Part shown: piece after piece, positions 1 through 6,690 of the stretch
Numbering within the stretch: the first letter of the stretch is position 1
How the letters are laid out: each line of letters opens with the position of its first letter
NCBI GenBank assembly: GCA_900755985.1
Contig: CAAEIL010000297.1
Coordinates: 1 to 16,056 of the forward strand
DNA: 16,056 nucleotides
Source: Bacteroidales bacterium
GTDB taxonomy: Bacteria; Bacteroidota; Bacteroidia; Bacteroidales; Muribaculaceae
Reading direction: 5' to 3'
The notes under the pieces: generated by a model
What the model was told of the DNA's origin: nothing
The model's database searches: none
The model's input: only the letters and a program-made list of their open reading frames with translations
Position numbers and translations under genes: made by a program

Positions 1-138
1 ACCAAGGAGCGACTTCAAGGGTATCTTGATGAGTATCATTTTCGGTTTAACCGACGAAACAATATGGATACTATCTTTGATGTGCTTATGCGGCGGGTGA
101 TGAATAACGAACCAATACGCATTAACTCAAACAATTAA
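1..138 (+). mobile_element. IS1595-family (ISXO2-like) transposase, C-terminal end only
   Basis: The open frame entering from the left edge encodes 45 residues and ends at TAA 136-138. The segment YLDEYHFRFNRR followed by FDVLMRRVM matches the conserved end of ISXO2-like DDE transposases (IS1595 family), which cut and paste their own element. The catalytic residues and left end lie outside the window, so intactness cannot be judged. The right end of the element is probably within about 30 bases of the stop codon. Reading inward from about 163, the complement begins GGTATAGGCGGATGATGCGC, and the leading GG would suit an IS1595-type inverted repeat, but the left end is needed to confirm it. Confidence 0.8.
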
Positions 139-163
139 CGTGGGCGCATCATCCGCCTATACC

Positions 164-171
164 TAACTTTG
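164..171 (+). promoter_or_regulatory. Bacteroidetes -7 element (TAACTTTG) before the LRR gene
   Basis: TAACTTTG fits the Bacteroidetes primary-sigma -7 consensus TAnnTTTG and lies 24 to 60 bases before the two candidate start codons of the LRR gene. No TTTG or TTG is present about 20 bases upstream, where the -33 element should be. That position falls in the presumed end of the insertion sequence, so the promoter may be weakened or hybrid. Confidence 0.4.
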
Positions 172-195
172 TAAAAGTATAATCCGTTTATCAAT

Positions 196-1098
196 ATGAT
201 ACACCTTTTCTTCTTAATTCAACGATTAAACATGCAAACAATTTCAAAGATTAAAAATATATCAAGTTTCGGAATTATCCGGACGTTCATCGTGCTTTTT
301 GCCATTATCCTCACACCTGAGTTATCGTCCGCCGAAGAATTTACATGTGACGGCATTAAGTATACACCTATAGCCGATAAAGCTGAAGTTATGGTGTCCG
401 GCTACGAAAAAGGACTTTCCGGTGATTTAATCATTCCGGAAACTGTTTCATATAACAATACCGAATATACTGTCACGCAGATTGGCAAATCAGCTATGTC
501 ACACTGTTCCGGATTGACATCAATATCCTTCCCAAACAGTTTGAAAGTAATCAGCAACTATGCTATTGAATTTTGTGAAAGTTTAAAACAGTTAGTTTTG
601 CCAAACAGCCTCGTTGAGATAGGCGACTTCGCTTTCTACGTTTGTAAAGATCTGACATCCATCATAATACCCGGTTCGGTTGTAACGATTGGTATTAATC
701 CATTCTTATGTTGTTTCAGCTTGCAAAGCATAGATGTTGCAGAAGACAATCCGGAATACATGTCAATTGATGGAGTACTTTATAACTCAGCAGTAACGAC
801 CTTGATTTCAGCCCCTTGCGCGAAAAAGACAGTGGATATACCGGAAAGCGTAACAACAATCGGCACAAAGGCTTTCTATAACAGTAATATTGATACTTTG
901 GTTTTGCCTGAAAGTGTCACGACGATTGAAGAGTCTGCTTTCGCAGCATCGTACCTTGATAGCATAAAATTTTCAAATAATCTAACAACGATGGGGTCAG
1001 CCGCATTTATGAACTGCTATTCTTTGGACAATGTTTTCCTACCGAATAGCCTGACGACGGTTCCGGATTATGCCTTTGCTTCATGCTATTCTATGTAG
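196..1098 (+). CDS. Secreted BspA-like leucine-rich-repeat protein, truncated by an in-frame stop
   Basis: A 300-residue frame with an N-terminal signal sequence (hydrophobic core IIRTFIVLFAIILTPELSSA) and then BspA/LRR_5-type repeats of about 23 residues. The repeat pattern is L..I.ipnSv..Ig..aF..C..L, for example LPNSLVEIGDFAFYVCKDLT. Such proteins are surface or secreted adhesin-like proteins in Bacteroidetes; the ligand is unknown. The start could be 196 or the ATG at 232, which gives a more usual signal-peptide n-region and is my preference. The frame stops at TAG 1096-1098 in mid-repeat, while the same frame continues with more repeat and a C-terminal domain to 1503. The product made is therefore probably a truncated remnant. 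The gene is more AT-rich than ruvA downstream. Confidence 0.75.
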   Translation: MIHLFFLIQRLNMQTISKIKNISSFGIIRTFIVLFAIILTPELSSAEEFTCDGIKYTPIADKAEVMVSGYEKGLSGDLIIPETVSYNNTEYTVTQIGKSAMSHCSGLTSISFPNSLKVISNYAIEFCESLKQLVLPNSLVEIGDFAFYVCKDLTSIIIPGSVVTIGINPFLCCFSLQSIDVAEDNPEYMSIDGVLYNSAVTTLISAPCAKKTVDIPESVTTIGTKAFYNSNIDTLVLPESVTTIEESAFAASYLDSIKFSNNLTTMGSAAFMNCYSLDNVFLPNSLTTVPDYAFASCYSM

Positions 1099-1503
1099 AA
1101 TCTTACACTTCCCGAAAAATTGAAATCGATTGGAGACGTTTCTTTCAGTGATTGCATTAATTTATCCCATATAACATCACTTAATCCTTTGCCTCCTAAA
1201 ATTTCTGAAACCACATTTGAAAACATGATCATTTTTAATAAAGTGACCGAGGATAGTTGCATACTCACTGTCCCTTACAAAAGTCCGAGTATTTACAGAC
1301 AGAATCCTTATTGGAATAAGTTTGTCAATATAAACCAGATATATCCTTTAGGTGTAGGTAATGTCGAGCTTGACTTTAACAAGGCTGTTGACGTCTACAA
1401 TTTGCACGGAGTACGAATTATGACAGGAGCCTCGGAAGAAGACATCCGTCATCTCCCTTCCGGATTATACGTCATCGGCGGCAAAAAAGTCCTTATCAAG
1501 TAA
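1099..1503 (+). pseudogene. C-terminal remainder of the interrupted LRR protein
   Basis: Directly after TAG 1096-1098, in the same frame, the sequence reads NLTLPEKLKSIGDVSFSDCI, the next BspA-like repeat. It ends in a Bacteroidetes C-terminal tail (VYNLHGVRIMTGA, then LPSGLYVIGGKKVLIK). That tail resembles the sorting or cell-attachment tails of secreted Bacteroidetes proteins, which carry a V(Y/F)xLxG motif and a final GLYvxxgkkv strand. No frameshift is involved, and a CAG-to-TAG change would explain the break. The first ATG after the stop is at 1120, but nothing suggests independent translation, and a fragment starting there would lack a signal peptide. I therefore treat it as the untranslated half of a pseudogene. 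Confidence 0.75.
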
Positions 1504-1616
1504 GACCGACTCTAAATATTTCGTTTTTCGCCCCGGCATATTAACGGTTTTAACGGGATTTTGCTTGCATCCGCAGTCTTTTTACTTTTTAGGAATGGCT
1601 CTTACACATTCAGGCT

Positions 1617-1663
1617 GTCAGACAAACATGTAGTTTTTCAGACAAGTAGTCTTTCAGACAAAC
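1617..1663 (+). repeat. Three short direct repeats TCAGACAA
   Basis: TCAGACAA occurs at 1618-1625, 1638-1645 and 1654-1661, with starts 20 and 16 bases apart. The spacers share TAGT, so this looks like a decayed tandem repeat. It sits about 60 bases upstream of the ruvA -7 element, in a region with no gene. It may be a protein-binding array or a neutral slippage product. Confidence 0.5.
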
Positions 1664-1721
1664 GTCTTATGGCGAAAACATCACGGTAGGTAATTACACA
1701 TGCGCTTTGAAAATAAATGCT

Positions 1722-1729
1722 TATCTTTG
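1722..1729 (+). promoter_or_regulatory. ruvA promoter, -7 element TATCTTTG
   Basis: TATCTTTG matches TAnnTTTG and lies 27 bases before the ruvA ATG. A TTTG is present at 1706-1709, but the 12-base gap is shorter than the usual 19-21. Only the -7 element is convincing. Confidence 0.5.
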
Positions 1730-1756
1730 CCATACTAACACATACTTTTTCTCATC

Positions 1757-2344
1757 ATGTACGAATCTATCAAAGGAGAAATCGCTTCACTGCAGCCTGC
1801 CGCCGTGGTTATTGAAACTGCCTCGGGCATGGGCTATCTTATAAATATATCGCTAAATACTTATGCGTCGCTCGAAGGCAAGAAGCAAGCGCGTCTTCTT
1901 ACCCATCTTGTTGTCCGCGAGGATGCGTGGACGCTTTTCGGCTTTGCCGACGAGGCCGAGCGCACACTTTTCAGATTGCTGATAAGCGTCTCGGGGGTAG
2001 GTGCTATGACAGCGCGTGTCGTTCTTTCGTCATACACGTCTTCCGAACTGGAGTCGATAATAGCATCGAATGACGTCAAACGCCTGAAAGTTGTCAAAGG
2101 TATTGGCGGAAAAACCGCAGAACGCATCATTGTCGATTTGAGGGACAAAATTGATGCTGTCTCGTTGGGTGGTATCGAACCGCAGCAGGCGCTTGGCGTT
2201 GCGGATTATGATGAAGCTTTAGCGGCGCTGACTATGCTGGGATTTGCCAAGGCTCAGTCGCAGAAGGTACTTAAGACAATATATGAGGCCGAACCTTCAT
2301 TGCCTCTTGAGTCGGCAATCAAAAAAGCTCTTGCCATGCTGTAA
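1757..2344 (+). CDS. ruvA: Holliday junction branch migration protein RuvA
   Basis: A 195-residue protein, close to the usual RuvA length of about 200. RuvA binds four-way Holliday junctions as a tetramer and loads the RuvB helicase motor for branch migration in recombination and repair; it acts in the cytoplasm on DNA. The three-domain plan is visible. There is an N-terminal OB-fold (residues 1-62, beginning MYESIKGEI). Two helix-hairpin-helix motifs follow, SVSGVGAMTA (77-86) and VVKGIGGKTAERI (112-124). A C-terminal domain III (about 150-195, EALAALTMLGFAKAQ) contacts RuvB. The ATG at 1757 has a -7 promoter element just upstream. ruvB and ruvC are not in the window, so the gene stands alone, as is common in Bacteroidetes. 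It ends against a bidirectional terminator. Confidence 0.97.
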   Translation: MYESIKGEIASLQPAAVVIETASGMGYLINISLNTYASLEGKKQARLLTHLVVREDAWTLFGFADEAERTLFRLLISVSGVGAMTARVVLSSYTSSELESIIASNDVKRLKVVKGIGGKTAERIIVDLRDKIDAVSLGGIEPQQALGVADYDEALAALTMLGFAKAQSQKVLKTIYEAEPSLPLESAIKKALAML

Positions 2345-2370
2345 ATTCCTCATTCTAAGCTGCTATATAA

Positions 2371-2410
2371 ATCAGCACCGCAGACCTGTCAATGGGGCTG
2401 CGGTGCTGAT
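2371..2410. terminator. Bidirectional terminator between ruvA and the DUF4270 gene
   Basis: A perfect 13-base inverted repeat, ATCAGCACCGCAG (2371-2383) and CTGCGGTGCTGAT (2398-2410), separated by 14 bases. It lies between two convergent genes, 26 bases after the ruvA stop and 29 bases beyond the DUF4270 stop. The right flank, TTAGGATTTGTT, is only moderately T-rich. Confidence 0.75.
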
Positions 2411-2439
2411 TTAGGATTTGTTGGTCCGGCTCCCGAAAG

Positions 2440-3825
2440 TTACTTAGCGAGTGTCTGGCGAGAGTACACGAATTTTATTTTTGCTTTTTCGGGCAGAAGT
2501 CGTGTCATGACGGGGCTAAGCACATAAGGCGTGATTGCTGTCACGTATGTGGAGACGCCTCCGTAGTAGTCCGAGTTGCTTTCGGTGGAAACCAGAACGG
2601 GGGTCAGTGTAAATGTGATGTCCTCGTCGGTTATTTTGTCCAGACCACGATCCATTAGGTCGAGCAGAAAGTCGCGCATCGAGCCGAAATCGTATGTTCC
2701 GCTTGTCGAATTATACGTTGCGTAGAACGATGTCTTGTCGTCGGTGATTTTGTTCTCGGCAAAGAAAGAGTCTTTCTTCGATTTGAGAACCATGAGCAGA
2801 TAGGGTGGGGGTGTGATTGATGAGTTGTCACCTATAGTCTCGGCCGGAATCTCGAAGTTGAGTGAGTTGACCACACCGAGGCCGGTGCCGATAGTCTGCT
2901 GATAGCGCTGTATAATCTGCTTGGCCGGGAATATAATTTCGGTGTCATATCCGGCAGGAGCGACAACGAGAGCCTGACCTTCGGCACGGCGTTTTTTAAG
3001 TTCCTGCGACAGCGAATAGCCGATGTTGTTATTGCAGATGATTTCGGGCGTGACGGCGAGGTATGTTGCCATTCCGTGAATAATGGTGTCACGGTCGTTG
3101 ACTTTTTCGACTGTGTGATACCGCATGTCGATAGTTGTCTTGGCTACGCGCATGACACGGCCCGAACCATATGAGTTTTTGATGTAGACTCCGGGGAAAA
3201 ATTCGGCAAACTTTTCGGGGTATGCAAAAATTGTCGGGTCTTCGTGGTATTTGTCAAAAAGTTTTTGGCCGATTTCTTTGGGTAGTGTGACTTTGATTTC
3301 GCCATACTGCAGTTTTTTCAATGAGTCCGGAAGGCTTTGCCATGTTGCAGTGTATATCTTAGAGCCTAATTTTTGGTTGTGGTCGTAATAATCTTCAGGA
3401 TTGAAGTCTGAGTAGATGGGCGAGGGAAGCTGTTTTGTCAGGGGATAAACTTCAACGCCCATAGGGGCTACCGAGTCACCTACATAGCCATCGAGTTGGT
3501 ATCGCATAACAAGGGCGACCTCGTCGATAGACGAATCTGTAATTCCGGCGGTGTCAAGTTCGATGGCGGGCATAAACTGAGTTACGATATCTGACCTGAG
3601 CAGACCGTATTCTTTGGTGTCAAGTGTACCGAGCAGTCCTGTAACCGAGCGGGAAAGGACGGCATCGTTATCGACGGTGGTTGCCGTGATGGTGAATGTT
3701 GAATCAATGAAGACATTTACCTGATCGTCGACAATCGACGAGCCGTTGGTGAGTGCGTCATCACAGGCTGAGAGGACAGCCCCGATGGCTGTGGCAGCGA
3801 TGATGGTTTTTATTGAGGTTCTCAT
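2440..3825 (-). CDS. DUF4270-family lipoprotein
   Basis: A 461-residue protein starting at the ATG at 3823-3825. This start is chosen because it gives a clean lipoprotein signal, MRTSIKTIIAATAIGAVLSA followed by Cys21 (lipobox LSAC). The longer frame to 3918 would put 31 extra residues before it and overlap the upstream gene. The acidic pair DD directly after the cysteine may favour export to the outer face of the outer membrane, but this is weak evidence. The body resembles DUF4270, a Bacteroidetes family of unknown function with a predicted beta-rich fold and phrases such as EVALVMRYQLDGYVGDS and YLAVTPEIICNN. The upstream neighbour is the short glycogen-synthase-like gene, 55 bases away on the same strand. 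That pairing is, to my knowledge, recurrent in Bacteroidales, but no mechanism linking them is known to me. Confidence 0.8.
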   Translation of the reverse strand: MRTSIKTIIAATAIGAVLSACDDALTNGSSIVDDQVNVFIDSTFTITATTVDNDAVLSRSVTGLLGTLDTKEYGLLRSDIVTQFMPAIELDTAGITDSSIDEVALVMRYQLDGYVGDSVAPMGVEVYPLTKQLPSPIYSDFNPEDYYDHNQKLGSKIYTATWQSLPDSLKKLQYGEIKVTLPKEIGQKLFDKYHEDPTIFAYPEKFAEFFPGVYIKNSYGSGRVMRVAKTTIDMRYHTVEKVNDRDTIIHGMATYLAVTPEIICNNNIGYSLSQELKKRRAEGQALVVAPAGYDTEIIFPAKQIIQRYQQTIGTGLGVVNSLNFEIPAETIGDNSSITPPPYLLMVLKSKKDSFFAENKITDDKTSFYATYNSTSGTYDFGSMRDFLLDLMDRGLDKITDEDITFTLTPVLVSTESNSDYYGGVSTYVTAITPYVLSPVMTRLLPEKAKIKFVYSRQTLAK

Positions 3826-3880
3826 TGTTTGGTCAAGTTGAAACAAGAGTTGAAGAGAGTCGTAATCGTTGCTGAAAAAG

Positions 3881-4693
3881 TTATAGCTGGGAATAGAAAT
3901 CGAGGTGAGCTTTAACAAGCTGATCTTCGTTGGTTATATATTCGAGTATAGGTTTGCCTGAAGCTTTGGCGTATTCTGTAATTTCGGGGTCAATGTTTTC
4001 AGAAGCCAGAACGAGGGCGTCAGCGTAGTCAATGGCCAGGCGGTGTAAATCGGCGGTGCAGATTTGTTTTTTTTCGCGTATTGACTTGAGGGTCTTGTCC
4101 GAGAAGTTGTCCATGTGCAACTTCTCGATGGCGCGTTCGTTCAGCACCTCGGGCATCTCTGAGTCGTATATCGAGTATATCACCTTACAGTCGCGGAAAG
4201 TAGGCTCGTTAGTGTAGGCTTTTTTGAGATACAGGGGAGTCAGAGCGGAAATCCATCCCGAACAATGTATAATGTCAGGAGTCCAACGTAGCTTTTTGGC
4301 TGTTTCGATGACACCGCGGGCAAAGAACATCAGACGCTCGTCATTTTCGGCGGAATCGATGTATATTTCAAGTCCTTCGGAGCTGTGACGCTGAAAATAA
4401 TCGTCGCTGTCGATGAAGTAAACCTGCATCCTCGAAGGCAGCAGAGTTGCAACCTTGATAATTAATGGATGGTCGGTGTCATCGATAGAGAGATTGAGAC
4501 CTGAGAGCCTGATAACCTCATGGAGTTGGTTGCGTCGTTCGTTTATCGAGCCAAAGCGGGGCATGAATGTGCGTACTTCGACGCCGGTCTCCTGAACGCC
4601 CTGCGGAAGGTCGCGACAAATGGTCGACATTGTTGTAGCGCGGAGATAAGGTGTAATCTCCTGCGAGATGTATAAGGCTCTTTTGATTTCCAT
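3881..4693 (-). CDS. Short glycogen/starch synthase-like protein (GT5 N-terminal half)
   Basis: A 270-residue protein matching only the N-terminal Rossmann half of GT5 glycogen synthases, which are normally about 480 residues. Segments that align by eye include VYFIDSDDYFQR (91-102, GlgA VYxLDxPxLFxR), NDERLMFFARGVIE (117-130) and PDIIHCSGWISALTPLYLK (139-157, GlgA PDvvHaHDWhtgL.P.yL). Two hallmark sites differ. The KTGGL loop near the N-terminus reads YLRATTMSTI, and the HDWH motif reads HCSGWIS. The C-terminal GT-B domain that carries much of the ADP-glucose site is absent. It is therefore unlikely to be an active synthase alone, and a binding or regulatory role is possible. It is probably cotranscribed with the DUF4270 gene below it. 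The start ATG at 4693 is supported by an upstream promoter. Confidence 0.8.
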   Translation of the reverse strand: MEIKRALYISQEITPYLRATTMSTICRDLPQGVQETGVEVRTFMPRFGSINERRNQLHEVIRLSGLNLSIDDTDHPLIIKVATLLPSRMQVYFIDSDDYFQRHSSEGLEIYIDSAENDERLMFFARGVIETAKKLRWTPDIIHCSGWISALTPLYLKKAYTNEPTFRDCKVIYSIYDSEMPEVLNERAIEKLHMDNFSDKTLKSIREKKQICTADLHRLAIDYADALVLASENIDPEITEYAKASGKPILEYITNEDQLVKAHLDFYSQL

Positions 4694-4766
4694 CGTGATG
4701 AAATGTTAAAAAAAATTTGTCGGCATATAAAATCTTGTGATTTAAACACAAATATCCGATATTTTG

Positions 4767-4800
4767 CAAAGTTACTAAAAATCTTTGAACCGATAGCAAA
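4767..4800 (-). promoter_or_regulatory. Promoter for the GT5-like/DUF4270 pair
   Basis: Read on the minus strand, TAACTTTG (4767-4774) fits the -7 consensus and TTTG (4797-4800) the -33, with a 22-base spacer slightly longer than usual. The leader to the ATG at 4693 would be about 65 bases. Confidence 0.5.
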
Positions 4801-5044
4801 AGACTGGCCGAGTGTGCGTAATTTTTACCTATTTTCACAATTGAATCACTTTTGGGATGGATTTCTTCCTTGCGGTTTAATTTTTTGGCGTCATTTTTAC
4901 CCAATAGTACTATTAATGCCAATATTTTGCCTGTGATTTGTTTGGATGTCCATTTGCTTATCAGCTAATTGCGACGCAGGACAGTTCAAAAAAAATAACT
5001 AAAAAATAAAACGAAGCTTGACTTTATATTATCAAATAAATTAG

Positions 5045-5052
5045 TACATTTG
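5045..5052 (+). promoter_or_regulatory. Promoter of the rubrerythrin operon, -7 element TACATTTG
   Basis: TACATTTG fits TAnnTTTG and lies 68 bases before the rubrerythrin ATG. A TTG at 5018-5020 is a possible -33 but is 24 bases away, so the spacing is poor. An activator-dependent promoter is conceivable for an oxidative-stress operon. No OxyR or PerR site was recognised. Confidence 0.45.
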
Positions 5053-5120
5053 CACGGCAACATTTTTGCAAATACACTGATATTGAATTAATATTTCACT
5101 AACAATTTAATAGATTAATC

Positions 5121-5663
5121 ATGAAAGATTTAAAAGGAACTAAAACTGAACGCAATCTTCAGGAGGCATTTTCCGGTGAGTCACAGGCTCGCAACAAATA
5201 CACCTATTACGCCTCGAAAGCCCGCAAAGATGGCTACGAGCAGATTGCTGCCCTCTTCGAAGAGACTGCCAATAACGAAAAGGAACACGCCAAACTTTGG
5301 TTTAAGCTTCTCCATGGCGGGGAAATCTCGGACACAATGGCAAATCTTGAAGATGCTGCCGCTGGCGAAAACTACGAATGGACTGACATGTATGACCGCA
5401 TGGCCCGTGAAGCCGAAGAGGAAGGTTTCACAGAGATTGCCTTCAAATTCCGCGCTGTTGCCGCTATAGAGCGTCATCACGAAGAGCGTTACCGCCGACT
5501 GCTTGCCAACATCAAAGAAGGTCTGGTATTCTCGCGCGAGGGCGACACAGTTTGGATTTGCCGCAACTGCGGACATATTGTTATCGGCAAAAAAGCGCCC
5601 GAAGTCTGCCCCGTTTGCCTGCACAAGAAAAGCTTCTTCGAAATCAAAGCTGAAAACTTCTGA
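5121..5663 (+). CDS. rbr: Rubrerythrin
   Basis: A 180-residue cytoplasmic rubrerythrin, which reduces hydrogen peroxide to water at a non-haem diiron site in anaerobes. The ferritin-like domain (1-135) shows the usual iron ligands: Glu20 in AFSGESQARN, Glu53 and His56 in NNEKEHAKL, Glu97 in the REAEEEGF helix, and Glu117 with His120 in AIERHHEERY. The C-terminal rubredoxin-like domain (about 140-180) has Cys147-x-x-Cys150 and Cys163-x-x-Cys166, which bind the single iron that passes electrons to the diiron site. Length and domain order are standard. The next gene begins two bases after the TGA and encodes a flavin reductase with its own rubredoxin domain, the expected electron donor. The two probably form a coupled peroxide-scavenging operon. 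Confidence 0.96.
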   Translation: MKDLKGTKTERNLQEAFSGESQARNKYTYYASKARKDGYEQIAALFEETANNEKEHAKLWFKLLHGGEISDTMANLEDAAAGENYEWTDMYDRMAREAEEEGFTEIAFKFRAVAAIERHHEERYRRLLANIKEGLVFSREGDTVWICRNCGHIVIGKKAPEVCPVCLHKKSFFEIKAENF

Positions 5664-5665
5664 TA

Positions 5666-6310
5666 ATGGACCTTACTGTTCTCTATAACCTGACTTACGG
5701 GCTCTATATAACCGGAGCTTTCAAGGGCGGACGCGCAATGGGATGTGTGGTAAATACATGTTTCCAGATTACCAGCCAGAATCCGCTACTTGCAGTGTCT
5801 CTTAACAAGACTAACGACACTCTGGAGGCTATACGCGAGAACAAACGTTTTTCGCTTTCGATTCTTGCCGAAGACAGCGATCCGGCTTTGATAGGCCGTT
5901 TCGGCTTTATGCACAGCAATGCTGTCGATAAATACGAAGGTTTTGGTTATGAGGTGATAGATTATGTCCCCTGCGTGAAAGGACGCTTTGCCGGCAGACT
6001 TATTCTCGAAGCTGAGAAGTTTGTCGACTGCGAAACGCATGTGCTTGTCATTGCGCGTCTTGTCGATACGGTTAGAGGCGAGGGTAAGCCTATGACCTAT
6101 GCATATTACCACAATGTAATCAAAGGTAAAGCTCCCCAAAGCGCTCCCACATACCGTGCCGAGGACGACGAGCAGGCCAAAAATTCGCATAAACGCCATT
6201 TCAAATGTGATATCTGTGGCTATATCGCCGAAACTGACGGCGAGGACCTCCCCGCCGATTACGTCTGCCCGATATGTAAAGCGGACCGATCGCATTTCTC
6301 TGAAGTGTAA
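5666..6310 (+). CDS. hrb: Flavin reductase-rubredoxin fusion (high-molecular-weight rubredoxin)
   Basis: A 214-residue two-domain redox protein. Residues 1-160 match the FMN-binding flavin reductase-like domain (LYNLTYGLYITGA, FQITSQNPLLAVSL, RFSLSILAEDS). Residues 178-214 are a rubredoxin domain, FKCDICGYIAE with Cys181/Cys184 and VCPICKADRSHF with Cys201/Cys204. This is the arrangement of Hrb from acetogens and clostridia, which passes electrons from NADH through FMN to rubredoxin and on to rubrerythrin or flavodiiron proteins. The ATG lies two bases after the rubrerythrin stop, so translational coupling is likely. The natural reading is that this protein reduces the rubrerythrin next to it. 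The linker (about 160-178) is charged and probably flexible. The symbol is by analogy, and nicotinamide specificity cannot be read from the sequence. Confidence 0.92.
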   Translation: MDLTVLYNLTYGLYITGAFKGGRAMGCVVNTCFQITSQNPLLAVSLNKTNDTLEAIRENKRFSLSILAEDSDPALIGRFGFMHSNAVDKYEGFGYEVIDYVPCVKGRFAGRLILEAEKFVDCETHVLVIARLVDTVRGEGKPMTYAYYHNVIKGKAPQSAPTYRAEDDEQAKNSHKRHFKCDICGYIAETDGEDLPADYVCPICKADRSHFSEV

Positions 6311-6348
6311 TATAAGCGATTGACAGCTTGATGCTGGACTGATTACGT

Positions 6349-6395
6349 TCCGGTCCTACAATACGACAATTGATTGTCGGTATTGTAGGACCGGA
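6349..6395 (+). terminator. Long hairpin after the rubrerythrin operon
   Basis: The arms TCCGGTCCTACAATACGACA (from 6349) and TGTCGgTATTGTAGGACCGGA (ending 6395) pair over about 20 bases with one bulged G and a short AATTGATT loop. It begins 38 bases after the hrb stop. No T-run follows (TTGTATCGGG), so it may be a terminator, an mRNA 3'-end stabiliser, or both. Confidence 0.65.
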
Positions 6396-6690
6396 TTGTA
6401 TCGGGAGGAGGGACAAAAGCCGTCATCGTGGATGAAAGACCATTCTGCTATGGGAAAAATATCATTGCCGGTATTTGCAAAATCATTAAGTGCATATCGC
6501 TTGTGGCACGTGTAAGATATGCCAATTTGTTAAGAGCGATTTGCAAATTGGTCCAAATTGATGCCAACTGACACTGCATCGTGTAAAAATCTTGACGGAA
6601 ATTTGCAGGTCTTGTATTATATTCTTATTTTTGTCTATCCAATGGAATAGAAGCCTAATCTTTAACTTTTTACCAAATCTAATATAACTG
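6396..6690. other. Intergenic region upstream of the LytTR gene with an inverted repeat
   Basis: No gene is seen. The region contains a perfect 8-base inverted repeat, CCAATTTG (6522-6529) and CAAATTGG (6544-6551), 14 bases apart, with a third copy, CCAAATTG, at 6553-6560. The repeat lies about 50 bases upstream of a strong predicted promoter and is a plausible operator. A minus-strand frame at 6486-6746 crosses it but looks like a shadow. Confidence 0.5.
6602..6633 (+). promoter_or_regulatory. Promoter of the LytTR gene
   Basis: TTTG (6602-6605), exactly 20 bases, then TATTTTTG (6626-6633) is a full match to the Bacteroidetes -33/-7 promoter. Transcription would start near 6640, inside a small imperfect hairpin (CTATCC 6635-6640, GGAATAG 6644-6650), leaving a leader of about 50 bases. 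Confidence 0.7.

Larger units (their letters stand above)
4694..5120. other. Divergent AT-rich intergenic region, no gene
   Basis: The 427 bases between the GT5-like gene and rubrerythrin hold divergent promoters and no convincing gene. A 77-codon frame at 4703-4936 on the plus strand has no start signal or recognisable composition. The AT-rich run at 4989-5010 lies upstream of the rubrerythrin promoter and could be an UP-like or curved segment. Confidence 0.6.

Noticed and set aside
1096..1098. TAG as a recoded sense codon or programmed readthrough in the LRR gene
   Set aside because: The other genes use ordinary stops (TAA, TGA and TAG), TAG also ends the small protein gene at 13972, and no stem-loop or suppressor tRNA is seen. 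A nonsense mutation is the simpler explanation.
1617..1663. Repeats considered as a CRISPR remnant
   Set aside because: The units are only about 8-10 bases, the spacing is irregular, and no cas gene is present.
4703..4936. A 77-codon plus-strand frame in the divergent region
   Set aside because: It overlaps the predicted minus-strand promoter, is very AT-rich, and has no recognisable protein features.
5181..5624. A 147-codon minus-strand frame opposite rubrerythrin
   Set aside because: It is a shadow of the well-supported rubrerythrin gene, with no start signal or family resemblance.
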